This document shows positions 17,001 through 23,253 of a DNA stretch of 34,053 bases, piece by piece. The stretch comes from Bacteroidaceae bacterium (GTDB taxonomy: Bacteria > Bacteroidota > Bacteroidia > Bacteroidales > Bacteroidaceae): positions 1 to 34,053 of the forward strand of contig JAFZSA010000001.1 of NCBI GenBank assembly GCA_017619585.1. The letters are read 5' to 3'. Positions within the stretch are counted from its first letter, which is position 1, and each line of letters begins with the position of its first letter. The translations under genes were made by a program, and so were the position numbers. Below the pieces are notes generated by a model. That model did no database searches, was not told where the DNA came from, and saw only the letters and a program-made list of their open reading frames with translations.

Positions 17001-17773
17001 CATTTGCCGCTAATGTCAGTCCAGATACGTGTATCTCCATCGGTGTTGCCTGAGCCTGAGAACTTATAGGGGACGGTTACTGTACCGTCTGGCGTGATGG
17101 TGTAATCTCCATTCCACTGAAGGTCGCGCAATGTGAACGTATAAGTAGAGGTTACTTCACGAACATGGCCAACGCCTACAACGCCTTCTCCGTTATGATT
17201 GTTTATGTGGCGGTCTTTTCCTGAACCATCCACCCATTGACCATCACCCTTGAATTTGAGGTTACAGTTACGCCACTGCAATGGGAGTACCCATTTGAAG
17301 TCCTGGTGATATGTGGTTCCCAATTCTCCGGTTCCGTATTTATAGACGCCGCCATCCTCACTTACTCCAGTAAATTTCTCTGAGTAATTAGCCTTGCGGA
17401 TTCCGCTCACGGTTTCCTTGTCTGCTTTGATTTTTACAAGGGTTTGCCAAGTACTTCCTCCATCCTTGCTGACATAAATGGTCATACCACTGCTTTGATA
17501 ACCCTCGCGATAACCTAAATAGTCATATGCGTAGCCCATGCTGAAGGTGACATACGGACTTTTGTTATCAGGTGTGTATTGCAGGTTTCTGATGAAATAC
17601 CTCCACCAGAATCCTGTTCCGTCCATGTCGGAACCAAGTAGAGCCCATGCCCCTTGGGGCATCAAGGTCATTGTAACCAGTAGCATCATGGCCCTTAGCC
17701 AATGTTGCATACCACATACTAAGCCATGTGGCTGTCGCCACCATTGCTTGTGCTTGAATAATGTCTTTTTCAT
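8015..17773 (-). CDS. Giant (3,252-residue) exported multidomain LamG protein with T9SS-like C-terminus
   Basis: The ATG at 17773 begins MKKTLFKHKQWWRQPHGLVC, an unusually long basic n-region before the hydrophobic core (AMMLLVTMTLMPQGAWA); a GTG at 17800 is less likely. Regions, approximate: FN3-like segments 325-680; a LamG/concanavalin-like domain 700-910 (IQMWISPDEF, GYVDDFRLWAK, LETYWTFDEG); carboxypeptidase-regulatory-like repeats 920-1055; a long unassigned centre with SPIFRTRGGQTCNPYEGEVR near 1840; two further LamG domains about 2180-2350 and 2383-2578 (GEIDEVRVWGA, LVAYYPFET); a BACON-like region 2690-2780 (MPAWLTASSEYG); a paired GWNWLSLYV/GWNWIGYYG region 2916-3010; and a final VYDLSGRK...RGVYIIDGQK sorting-type tail. 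It is probably a surface adhesin or glycan-binding protein. A heptamer array is translated in frame near 2600-2614. Confidence 0.9.
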   Translation of the reverse strand: MKKTLFKHKQWWRQPHGLVCGMQHWLRAMMLLVTMTLMPQGAWALLGSDMDGTGFWWRYFIRNLQYTPDNKSPYVTFSMGYAYDYLGYREGYQSSGMTIYVSKDGGSTWQTLVKIKADKETVSGIRKANYSEKFTGVSEDGGVYKYGTGELGTTYHQDFKWVLPLQWRNCNLKFKGDGQWVDGSGKDRHINNHNGEGVVGVGHVREVTSTYTFTLRDLQWNGDYTITPDGTVTVPYKFSGSGNTDGDTRIWTDISGKWMSVIKAKELGTNFNPGSYSFNLYDVTLNGKKLDFRTDFNIEPYHEFRHDNDKDAGNGKKYYDKYAEKKKVYKLPIATNVNVAYDQDQDKVTLTWQADNTNYSVGDWGTKWAIYRNGEYLTSVLQERTNNSNYDAGSDIYTFVDEDFPHVDNLKYQIYYIWKDWNEKTARVPELKSEEKEVSTSLTVPVKDLSAKPYDDRIVFTWKSHGHAADWGHEFRIFVDNETSPIAIITPTINDQTDFVWVHRTTDQHSDRQSGIIKGEKIDTLYTEEPLNVCTPHDYRIESWAKNMKIDEAKLTKRAIGTGTLFYSADASKGVYPGIVKLNWHVNLQGSTAAKTYIIERRTAEKESEAWEIINPGMTSREERMNYIDETPLPGVYYDYRITVQDKCPDGTITTNDTIVIGFAQTTGTVSGRITFGSAGTAVAGADVILTRVGASASGDEEQYHAMRFTGTSGAISWAYPDSTYAKNKFASSDFSIQMWISPDEFNSVWFARLQGDNKGLGMSNGELWFCDGRKNYTFGLFLKKGKYNHVTLTRKGTTLTCYLMDVDGDGNPTMQKSSLQLAGDLPFDEKPALSTFTLGYFKGYVDDFRLWAKCLTEDEILENFDHLLVGNEKGLETYWTFDEGLNTQFFDSSRNGTTYHNHHGKMGNNTESDKYTPTALQLKAKTDINGNYIINGVPFSGEGTTYAIIPQLGIHDFSPTQQLRFVSNNSLVHNSTDFTDVSSFPVSGTIYYSGTTYPVEGVTFAVDGVTCTKDGSLVTTNSHGEFEISVPIGQHFIQVSKNDHVFVNEGRFPADPTGTGDAKHTFNGAITGLEFRDTTLVNFTGRVVGGDIEGNKPVGFGESTNNIGTTRLTLTAQNTSPYLNAQKDTISDTSIEYNPNTKIALVPSATDKIQSYSWRGAGIEECRNIYIETDPVTGEFSAMLPPLEYAVGDIVVKSTGAKVGGNVTVDLSNTMRESYDSLQSERYYYNTKLVQAYHSKPVFNVSQENRADGLFGVSSVPYKDAMSNDVISIIDQGNYVYGHPIFKQGDPYIFKLEGYEQYENYDRNANIPVVSKVPLKNTIVTIDNALSDDQAVFLVSGEVTFEDGTTATAKEGEVYDLKSNQLQLDSLGQAKYKWKAGLPNVAKPYTRTIAMTYDINGKQYQWSGSGMTGIILGDLPTGNNFVTSGPDKLEMILRDPPGTGSSAEWSTGTVKTKTTTKNDTWSDATDIGVTWKMGLHTEIMKGAVSGAGVGVNDLTAYTVKEETKDDLTTHATMENEGENGETIETTTSITKAFTTSEEPDYVGAYGDVFIGQATNIVFGNARNVGFVRNGSEFELGLKDVISTSLMGGTTFAYTQGYIEDYLLPNFEKIRNSMLQTTTQDSINSYNPVNGVGIHNYGKKKGNLYFTTKSPTDKDFGADGTYTVIIPKLSKEIPDSVKNDNIKFFQWCVTEKQCSTDSIKWINQQIRNWENTLALNEREKARAYELYEAKSDSVTAENYSFNGGASYSYTIEKDSTHTSSWDWNVSAGVLIGNHTGNDFQGWGIDFDMEVTATGGRHEAQDSINSYTSSFSYTLAEEGSDALTVDVYEYGAFSPIFRTRGGQTCNPYEGEVRAQYYQDKNGRYPVLMEATMQIEVPQIDVDENAVSDIPTGSAANYTLHLSNASEIGEDVTYKLFFLDETNPNGAQLMMDGKVLTAEGRLIKVPGNQTLTKMLQLKQTDTSVLNYEGTEDQDCDYYGKGIGIVFASESQPEEIADTVFIRAYFTPSSSDVNLALSNRTLNTQTGSDLTLTFSGFDRNYHNLKAFRLQYKQEGATDWTQLKEYVLNAADKTDTNETLPEKGATVDYLLPMSAWSDGNYLFRVESAATYGNDEVRRYSNEIALVKDMQKPRPMGQPEPADGVLDIGDDITIDFNEMFVKGELSKANNFTVTGVLNGAEIAHETALSVNSGSDDVASAQTEASINLSGKDFSIDTWVNIKGNGTLLSHGQGTNKLTIGTNSNDKLVVTIGDKTYTSNNSVPKNDWAFLTMNVTADGKLNASVATANETKKLFADKDVAAYTGNGPVKVGCGSDAAMHELLLWDEAHDLTSALANRTKTKNPSTRHLIGYWKMNEGEGTSIRDYARNRNMVMPNETWYLNNENKAVTLDGKHYISINATMLPITEYDDYAVEFWMRSDEQKDEAQLMQLGDVALSLTSDGQLMLTGKGAASATEQPDSEFVIENLKVTDNAWHHIGLNVLRQGAAAVYVDGKRYLTTNATNVGSINGDKLVMGVRRTYDATVGGTDNYTYDHPFKGEIDEVRVWGATMNGDLLAKNRKVRFTGTEDGLVAYYPFETKTLDSYNQVVTVGTPKDLTGSGLTAQLSTLSSQPSALSYVDNAPALRTKPAETNVNFNYVASDDKIVIEIDEDPAVIEGCTLNFNVRNVRDVNGNYSVPAKWSAFVNKKELVWADDNLSVTQEVKDKSTVTATIVNKGGKQQMWTIDGMPAWLTASSEYGTTNPRSETSVDFTVSPNTPIGKYEETVYLKDNDGIEVPLTINVKVTGKVPDWNVNPKDYQFSMNVIGRVEIQGTPMDDEDDIIAAFIGEECRGVAHPEYKQRYDGYYVTMDIYGDDNNQNKKDTGKEVTFRFYDASTGTLYPVVEPDKAINFKPLTLVGKYNEPVVFDVKDMIEQSTDLKTGWNWLSLYVKTGDAMTVNDVFEKITDDVVAVKSQTKWVMKNANGEWSGELTNIANNQMYAVQMKSDRKLRVVGKPVNPAECQIDVQKGWNWIGYYGQQVASVSDALAGVDPEDGDILKGQSGIAYFDNYEWAGSLAIMEPGVGYMFKSIIDDERWFSYPAATVAATRGYIPVAEARRLAPAKKEASSKLSVFKPIDFREYANNAIMTVKLMGCGKPVGQTELGVFADDECRTAALSDNEGMAYLTIPGDDNVTLTFKVFIGDEVFESPKTINYEVDGIFGTPDNPIIIDLDNATLINSVQADDSQSVYDLSGRKMPNSKLRRGVYIIDGQKKSVR
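9931..9972. repeat. Heptamer array inside the giant gene
   Basis: Six consecutive units run with period 7: AGCTGAG, AGCTGAG, GGTTGAG, AGCTGAG, AGTTGAG, AGTTGTG. At 42 nt it is exactly 14 codons and is read as AQLSTLSSQPSALS, a low-complexity Ser-rich linker between the third LamG domain and the next beta domain. The flanking protein is in frame on both sides. Confidence 0.85.
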
Positions 17774-17828
17774 AAAAAAATAATACCTATTACCTTCCAC
17801 ATATAGTGTGTTTAGTTTTTACCGGCGG

Positions 17829-17836
17829 CAAATTTA
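17829..17836 (-). promoter_or_regulatory. Putative -7 element of the giant gene
   Basis: The minus strand reads TAAATTTG (TAnnTTTG), about 56 nt upstream of the ATG at 17773. At a 20-nt spacing upstream stands CTTG (complement of 17857-17860), a three-of-four match to the -33 TTTG. Confidence 0.55.
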
Positions 17837-17937
17837 AATAATTTGTTAACACAAAGCAAGAAATGTGCAATAAAATGTTAAAAAATCCTCCGTTGTGTGT
17901 TAAAAGAGCTATTAACCATTACCATATTATATAAGAA

Positions 17938-17959
17938 AAACAGGCAAAACGGCCTGTTT
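17938..17959 (-). terminator. Terminator between aroB and the giant gene
   Basis: AAACAGGC (17938-17945) pairs perfectly with GCCTGTTT (17952-17959) around a six-base loop. On the minus strand the stem runs into TTTTTCTTAT. It lies about 290 nt past the aroB stop and about 100 nt before the giant gene's -7 element, so it would separate the two transcripts. Confidence 0.75.
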
Positions 17960-18248
17960 CTGCCAGTTGAACTGTGATATGGCAAATGTTAAACTTGCTG
18001 ATACATGCTCATGGGGAGTATTGAATATCGCAAGGGGGAAAATAAAGAATGCGAATACTTGGATAGAGGCGGTATTAACGTTGGAAAGTCATAATATGTA
18101 AATTTCGTTTACTACACCGTAATGCTCCATCGCATTACGTAGTACCTTGCTGCCTATCGGCACCAAAACCCCGCTCCGCCTATCATAGATAGTCTCCCAT
18201 ATAGGGCACGGATGCACATTCAGTGCATCCTATTGCCTCCGCAATACC
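17960..18248. other. 289-nt gene-free stretch downstream of aroB, hairpin-rich
   Basis: No open frame longer than about 11 codons is seen on the minus strand. The right half is structured: CGTAATG/CATTACG (about 18119-18140), a TGCC-TATC-GGCA hairpin, and the three-way junction at 18198-18255. The left half (about 17960-18100) shows no clear feature. On the minus strand it would be transcribed as a long aroB 3' region ending at the terminator at 17938-17959. It could be a small RNA or a dispersed repeat. Confidence 0.5.
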
Positions 18249-18255
18249 CTATATG
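18198..18255. repeat. Perfect three-way-junction inverted repeat over the aroB stop codon
   Basis: The outer stem CATATAGGG (18198-18206) pairs with CCCTATATG (18247-18255). Inside it are two adjoining hairpins: GGATGCAC (18210-18217)/GTGCATCC (18223-18230) with loop ATTCA, and TATTGC (18231-18236)/GCAATA (18241-18246) with loop CTCC. All pairings are perfect and the second hairpin abuts both neighbours. The outer stem includes the aroB stop (18249-18251). Confidence 0.85.
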
Positions 18256-19307
18256 CCCATGCTTTCGCGATAGAAGTCCAGCATTTCCAGGATTTCCTCG
18301 CGGTCGGCACTTTGGTTGATGCGGATATCGCCAACGTTAGCCATGAGGGTGAAGTTGATGATGCCAGACTGGTTCTTCTTGTCGTGCGTCATGAACTGAT
18401 ACAATTTGTCGTACTGCTTGCAGTTGAAGGTGAAGACACCATAGTTCTCCTTTATGAACTGCAGCGTCTGATTGAGCTTGTCGTGTGGGAATCCCAGACG
18501 TTTGGCACTGAGGTAGAGTTCGCACACCAGTCCCCATGCAACAGCGTATCCGTGCAGAACGGTGCGGTTTTCTTCCAGGGCCAGGCTCTCTAAAGCATGG
18601 CCGGCAGTATGACCCAGATTCAGTGCCTTGCGGATGCCCTTCTCAGTCGGGTCTTCTTCTACGATACGTTCCTTTATGGCAACGCTCTTAGCTACCATTT
18701 GCTGTAGTTTAGCGTAGTCTATGTTGTCCAGATCAAAGGTAATCAGCTCTGCCCAGTTCTCTGTATTGCTGATGATGCCGTGCTTCAGCATCTCGGCATA
18801 TCCGGAACGAATGTTACAGCTGTCCAGGGTGCGCAGGAATTCGGCACAGAGAATAACAGTGCTGGCGCAGTTGAAGACACCAATCTCGTTCTTCAATCCG
18901 CCGAAGTTGATGCCAGTCTTTCCTCCTACACTTGCATCTACCATACTTAGAAGGGTAGTGGGGATATTGATGTATTGAATGCCGCGCTTGAAGGTGCTGG
19001 CAGCAAAGCCGCCAAGGTCCGTAACCATACCGCCACCCAGACAAATAAGCAGGCTGTGACGTGTAGCGCCTCCCTGCTGAAGAGCTTCCCAAACGGAAGA
19101 GAGTGTCTGGAGGGTCTTATTCTCGTCGGTAGCACCAATGGTTATCATCTTGGCATCCTTTAGATAGGGGTAGTCCCGGATGACGGGCCAGCAGAGCTGC
19201 AGGGTGGTGGTGTCTGTGAGAACAAAGAGTTTGTCATGCGGACAACGCTCAATGGCTTGGCGCAAGTCTTCTGTAAGGTTCTGGCTTATGATTACGTCTT
19301 GTTTCAT
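18249..19307 (-). CDS. aroB: 3-dehydroquinate synthase
   Basis: This 352-residue protein catalyses the second shikimate-pathway step, DAHP to 3-dehydroquinate, using NAD and a divalent metal. The NAD-binding segment LLICLGGGMVTDLGGFAAST is at about 86-105. It is followed by the family block RGIQYINIPTTLLSMVDASV and GGKTGINFGGLKN (about 108-140). By family alignment the metal ligands are Glu172 (SGYAEMLKHG), His233 (LNLGHTAGHALES) and His252 (VLHGYAVAWG); all three are present. Length is normal. The frame ends inside a three-way-junction repeat. It is divergent from the large barrel gene at 19487, with promoters for both in the 179-nt gap. Confidence 0.97.
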   Translation of the reverse strand: MKQDVIISQNLTEDLRQAIERCPHDKLFVLTDTTTLQLCWPVIRDYPYLKDAKMITIGATDENKTLQTLSSVWEALQQGGATRHSLLICLGGGMVTDLGGFAASTFKRGIQYINIPTTLLSMVDASVGGKTGINFGGLKNEIGVFNCASTVILCAEFLRTLDSCNIRSGYAEMLKHGIISNTENWAELITFDLDNIDYAKLQQMVAKSVAIKERIVEEDPTEKGIRKALNLGHTAGHALESLALEENRTVLHGYAVAWGLVCELYLSAKRLGFPHDKLNQTLQFIKENYGVFTFNCKQYDKLYQFMTHDKKNQSGIINFTLMANVGDIRINQSADREEILEMLDFYRESMGI

Positions 19308-19341
19308 TATCGTTTGTTAGGAAATCTGTACAAAATTGTCG

Positions 19342-19349
19342 CAAAAATA
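19342..19349 (-). promoter_or_regulatory. Putative -7 element of aroB
   Basis: The minus strand reads TATTTTTG, matching TAnnTTTG, about 35 nt upstream of the aroB ATG at 19307. The -33 box is not clear because the heptamer array begins at 19355. Confidence 0.55.
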
Positions 19350-19354
19350 CAAAA

Positions 19355-19389
19355 AACATTGAACATTGAGCATTGGAATATAAACATTG
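19355..19389. repeat. AACATTG heptamer array in the aroB/barrel divergent promoter region
   Basis: Five units keep exact 7-nt phase: AACATTG, AACATTG, AGCATTG, GAATATA (degenerate), AACATTG. It lies between the divergent -7 elements at 19342-19349 and 19413-19420, so it occupies the -33 region of both promoters. A change in unit number would change promoter spacing. Confidence 0.75.
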
Positions 19390-19412
19390 TTTATAAAAAG
19401 TGAAAAAAATGC

Positions 19413-19420
19413 TAACTTTG
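19413..19420 (+). promoter_or_regulatory. Putative -7 element of the large barrel gene
   Basis: TAACTTTG matches TAnnTTTG, 66 nt upstream of the ATG at 19487. TTGTTT at 19387-19392 stands near the -33 position and comes partly from the last heptamer unit. Confidence 0.6.
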
Positions 19421-19486
19421 CCGCTGCTTAATTAAACCATATACAAAAGGTTGTGTCATAGTTTTCAGAAACAAGAATAATCATTG

Positions 19487-22400
19487 ATGAAAAAGACTTT
19501 ATTATATTTGTTAGTGATGCTGCTGTGCCCTGTGATGATGATGGCGCAGAAAGTAACAGTGAGTGGACTGATAATGGATGGTACCAATAATGAGGCGTTG
19601 TTGGGTGCGACAGTGGTGCTGCTACAGCCTAAGGACAGTACGCAGGCTGCCGGAGCAATGTCTGATGCCGACGGTAAGTTCAAGCTCCCTGCTGTAAAGC
19701 CCGGTAGCTATATCATGCGAATATCTTTTGTGGGATATATAACGCAATTCAAGAACCTGACCCTGGGTAAGAGCAATCAGACGGTGAACTTAGGTACTCT
19801 GACTCTGCAGGAAAACAGCAAGGTGCTGAACGAGGCAGAGGTGGTGGCTAAGTTAGCTCAGGTGGAGATGAAGGCTGATACCTTTATATATAATGCCGAT
19901 GCTTTCCGTTTGCCGGAAGGCTCAGCCCTTGAGGAACTTGTAAAGAAGCTGCCCGGTGCCGAGGTGGATGATGATGGCAACATCAAAATCAATGGCAAGA
20001 GCGTCAGCAAAATCATGGTGGACGGAAAGGAATTCTTTCAGAACGACACCAAGATGGCCATGAAGAACCTGCCCAGCAAGATGATTAAGAAGTTGAAGGC
20101 TTATGAGCGTAAGAGCGACTATAGCCGCATTACCGGCATTGACGATGGTGAGGAGGAAACGGTACTTGATCTGACTGTCCAGAAAGGTATGAAGGAAGGA
20201 TGGGTTTCTAATGTGGACCTCTCATACGGAACGCCAACAGGAACCAATACCATACAAGATATGAATACATCGGCTGCCAGTATCCCGGCAGACCTTTATT
20301 CGCTGAAACTGAATATCAACCGTTTTCTGGATCACTCGCAGTTTACTCTCATTGCCAGTAGGAACAATCTGAATGATGCAGGATTCCCTGGTGGCGGTCG
20401 CGGCTGGGGCGGCTGGGGCGGTGGCGGAGGTATCACCACCAGCACTATGGTGGGTGTTAACTTCGCTTGGGAAAATGGCAAGCCCGATTATACGGCCGGT
20501 CTTATTAAACTGGGCGGTAATGTGCGTTACTCAGTCAGAAACAGTGTCTCAGACTCTCAGTCGAATAATGAGACATTCCTCTCAGGTACGCAGAGTACCT
20601 TCTCCAATAATAAGAATCACAGCAAGAACAACAACTATAATCTGAATGCCAACTTCCGTTTCGAATGGATGCCGGATTCGCTGACCAATATCTTGTTCCG
20701 TCCTAACTTCTCGTTCTCTAAGAGTGACAACTATGGCGAGAGTTCTAGCGTGACCTTCAACAGTAGTCCTTATGAGGCAGGACTGGTTGACCCTCTGGAG
20801 GAGTACAACAAGTTGGTAAACCAGACAACAGGTCAGTCAGACATTGTCGTGAACCATAATGAGCGTTATAGCTTTGGTGACTCTAAGAATACCAGCACGG
20901 ATGCTGAGTTGCAGGTAAACCGTCAGCTTTACAAGCCAGGACGTAACATTACGCTGAACATTGGCGGTGAATATCAGACTAGCGAGAGTAATTCATACAG
21001 TCGTTCTATGGTGAAGTACTTCCAGCAGACAGCCCGTGAGCCTCTGACAGCAACCTATCAGAATACCTTTGCCCCCTCTACAACCTACCGCTATCAGGGA
21101 AGACTGAGCTATAGCGAGCCTTTGCTGACGGGCGGTAACCTGCAGGTAAGCTACCAGTTGCAGCGTAGATTCCAGGATCGCGACCGTACCATGTTGACGC
21201 AGAGCACCCTGGCTGATGATATTCAGAAAGCGCTGACGGATTATGGACAGTTGACCAACATCACTGCCTATAACCTATACACCGGTCAGGTGGAGCTGCA
21301 GGATGGAAGCATCCATAATCTTAGTGAGTACGGCATAGACCTGACGAATCTGACCAAGGATAAGGAGAACAGTCAGTACGCTACCTATAAGGAGTGGAAC
21401 CACAATGCCAATCTGATGTACCGCTATACGGCTAAGTTTGAAAACCAGCAGGAGTTGCGTTTCAATGCGGGTGTCAGCTATCAACCTCAGAATACCCATA
21501 TGGACTATAAAAAAGGCAGCATAGATACCACCATTGTCAGAACAACCCAGAACTGGGCTCCGCGTATTGATATCCGCTGGAAGATTAGCAACACCAGCCA
21601 GCTGCGTATGCGTTACTTCGGTCGTATGAGCCAGCCCTCTATGACAGACCTGATAGAGACAGTGGACAGTAGCGACCCCCTGAACATCAGTACAGGTAAT
21701 GCCGGTTTGAAGAGTTCATGGACAGATAACTTCAGTGTTTTCTACAATGGCTACAATACCGAGGCACAACGTGGCTGGGCCGCTAATCTTCAGGGTAATA
21801 TAAACCGTAGAAGCATATCGTCATGCACTATCTATGATGAATTGACCGGTGCCCGTTACACCCGTCCTATGAACATAGACGGCAAATGGAATATCGGCAC
21901 ATGGCTTATGTTCAATACTGCCGTCGACAAGAAGAAGATGTGGAATTTCTCTACGAATACTAATATCGACTACAGCCATGATGTAGGTTACATCAGCAGC
22001 AATATAGATGATACAGCGCGAGGCTTCCTGACCAGCGGCGTAAACGGCGGTGTAGATATGGATGGATTGTTCAGTTATGCCGAAAGGAAAAAGCTGCTAC
22101 AGCAGTCTGTAACCAAGACATTGAACCTGCGCGAGAGCCTTCGTCTGAATGTTCGCGGCGATTTGGGTGCTGATGGTAGTTATGAGGTTGGCGTAAACGG
22201 AAGTACGGCATACAGACACGACCGTAACTCTATCCAGCGAAATTCAAACTTGGATACCTGGAGCTTTAACTATGGTGGTAACGTTGTCTTGAATATGCCT
22301 TGGGGAATGGCCCTGAGCACCGATATCAGCGAGCAGTGCCGCCGTGGTTACGAGGATGCCAGCATGAATACCAACGAATTGATTTGGAATGCACAGCTCA

Positions 22401-22708
22401 GTCAGAGTTTCCTGAAGGGAAAGACCGCTACCATTAGTGTACAGTGGTATGATATCCTAAGGGAGCGTAGCAATATCAGTCGTACTGTCTCAGCTACTAT
22501 GCGTTCAAATACTTGGACCAACGCTGTCAACAGTTATGTGATGGTACACTTCATCTACCGCCTGAACCTTTTGGGTAACAAGCAGGCACGTGCCAATGCC
22601 GGTTGGGGCGAAGGCCGTGGTGGCTGGGGCGGTGGAGACCGTGGCGGCTGGGGCGGCGGCGGTGGCCGAGGAGGCTTCGGCGGCGGTGGTGGTGGCGGAA
22701 GATTCTAA
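19487..22708 (+). CDS. TonB-receptor-like outer-membrane beta-barrel protein with glycine-rich tail
   Basis: From the ATG at 19487 (a TTG three bases earlier is less likely) the product has 1,073 residues. A signal peptide (LLYLLVMLLCPVMMMAQ) precedes a carboxypeptidase-regulatory/DUF4480-like domain, about 23-105 (VSGLIMDGTNNEALLGATVV, GSYIMRISFVGY). A plug-like region follows to about 230 (EELVKKLPGAEVDDDGNIKI, VDGKEFFQND), then a long barrel. It fits the outer-membrane beta-barrel family (PF14905-like) related to SusC/TonB-dependent receptors. Odd points: a Gly/Trp-rich insert near residues 300-312 (GGGRGWGGWGGGGG) and a C-terminal extension of about 38 residues of similar composition after the last strand (VMVHFIYRLNLLG), still ending in Phe. 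No SusD-like partner is adjacent, so the substrate is open. Confidence 0.9.
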   Translation: MKKTLLYLLVMLLCPVMMMAQKVTVSGLIMDGTNNEALLGATVVLLQPKDSTQAAGAMSDADGKFKLPAVKPGSYIMRISFVGYITQFKNLTLGKSNQTVNLGTLTLQENSKVLNEAEVVAKLAQVEMKADTFIYNADAFRLPEGSALEELVKKLPGAEVDDDGNIKINGKSVSKIMVDGKEFFQNDTKMAMKNLPSKMIKKLKAYERKSDYSRITGIDDGEEETVLDLTVQKGMKEGWVSNVDLSYGTPTGTNTIQDMNTSAASIPADLYSLKLNINRFLDHSQFTLIASRNNLNDAGFPGGGRGWGGWGGGGGITTSTMVGVNFAWENGKPDYTAGLIKLGGNVRYSVRNSVSDSQSNNETFLSGTQSTFSNNKNHSKNNNYNLNANFRFEWMPDSLTNILFRPNFSFSKSDNYGESSSVTFNSSPYEAGLVDPLEEYNKLVNQTTGQSDIVVNHNERYSFGDSKNTSTDAELQVNRQLYKPGRNITLNIGGEYQTSESNSYSRSMVKYFQQTAREPLTATYQNTFAPSTTYRYQGRLSYSEPLLTGGNLQVSYQLQRRFQDRDRTMLTQSTLADDIQKALTDYGQLTNITAYNLYTGQVELQDGSIHNLSEYGIDLTNLTKDKENSQYATYKEWNHNANLMYRYTAKFENQQELRFNAGVSYQPQNTHMDYKKGSIDTTIVRTTQNWAPRIDIRWKISNTSQLRMRYFGRMSQPSMTDLIETVDSSDPLNISTGNAGLKSSWTDNFSVFYNGYNTEAQRGWAANLQGNINRRSISSCTIYDELTGARYTRPMNIDGKWNIGTWLMFNTAVDKKKMWNFSTNTNIDYSHDVGYISSNIDDTARGFLTSGVNGGVDMDGLFSYAERKKLLQQSVTKTLNLRESLRLNVRGDLGADGSYEVGVNGSTAYRHDRNSIQRNSNLDTWSFNYGGNVVLNMPWGMALSTDISEQCRRGYEDASMNTNELIWNAQLSQSFLKGKTATISVQWYDILRERSNISRTVSATMRSNTWTNAVNSYVMVHFIYRLNLLGNKQARANAGWGEGRGGWGGGDRGGWGGGGGRGGFGGGGGGGRF

Positions 22709-22719
22709 TCCGCCCCGCT

Positions 22720-23253
22720 TTACTTGAAGAAAGAGAAGTTCACGCTGCCGTAGGCTCTGTGGTCTACGAAGCGTGGATGATTAGAGAAATCCTGCGTCTT
22801 TCCGTGTTCCAGGACAAAGAGTCCGTCCTCGCGCAACAACTGGTGCGAGAGGATGATGTCTGGCAGCTGCTCCAATTGTGGCAGCGCATAGGGTGGGTCG
22901 GCAAAGATGAAGTCAAACTGCTCGTGACATTTGTTTAGGAAACGGAAAACATCAGCCCGCACAGGAAAGGCGTTCAGGTCTTGCAGTTTCTCTACAAACC
23001 CACATATAAAACTATAATGCAGGGCATCTGCCTCGACTGAAACGACACGGCTACAGCCGCGGCTCAGCAGTTCCAGCGTAATGCTGCCTGTGCCGGAGAA
23101 GAGGTCAAGGGCTGTGGGCTCCTCATCGAAATCGATATATCCCTTCAGTACGTTGAACAGATTCTCTTTGGCAAAGTCCGTGGTGGGACGTGCCTTGAAA
23201 GTGCGGGGCACATCAAAGTGGCGCCCTTTGTATTTTCCTGTTATAACTCGCAT
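22720..23253 (-). CDS. rsmD: 16S rRNA (guanine966-N2)-methyltransferase
   Basis: This 177-residue SAM-dependent enzyme methylates G966 of 16S rRNA in assembled small-subunit particles. It starts MRVITGKYKGRHFDVPRTFK, the usual RsmD N-terminus with the RPTTDFAKENLFNVL helix. SAM motif I is LDLFSGTGSITLELLSRGC (about 49-67), and the N2-methyltransferase catalytic motif DPPY is at 119-122. Length is normal. The start overlaps the DUF3822 stop by 13 nt, implying coupling. It converges on the barrel gene, only 11 nt apart, with no obvious terminator between. Confidence 0.95.
   Translation of the reverse strand: MRVITGKYKGRHFDVPRTFKARPTTDFAKENLFNVLKGYIDFDEEPTALDLFSGTGSITLELLSRGCSRVVSVEADALHYSFICGFVEKLQDLNAFPVRADVFRFLNKCHEQFDFIFADPPYALPQLEQLPDIILSHQLLREDGLFVLEHGKTQDFSNHPRFVDHRAYGSVNFSFFK

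Noticed and set aside
17774..17800. GTG start giving nine more residues to the giant protein
   Set aside because: The ATG at 17773 begins MKKT followed by a signal sequence, the normal start for an exported protein here.
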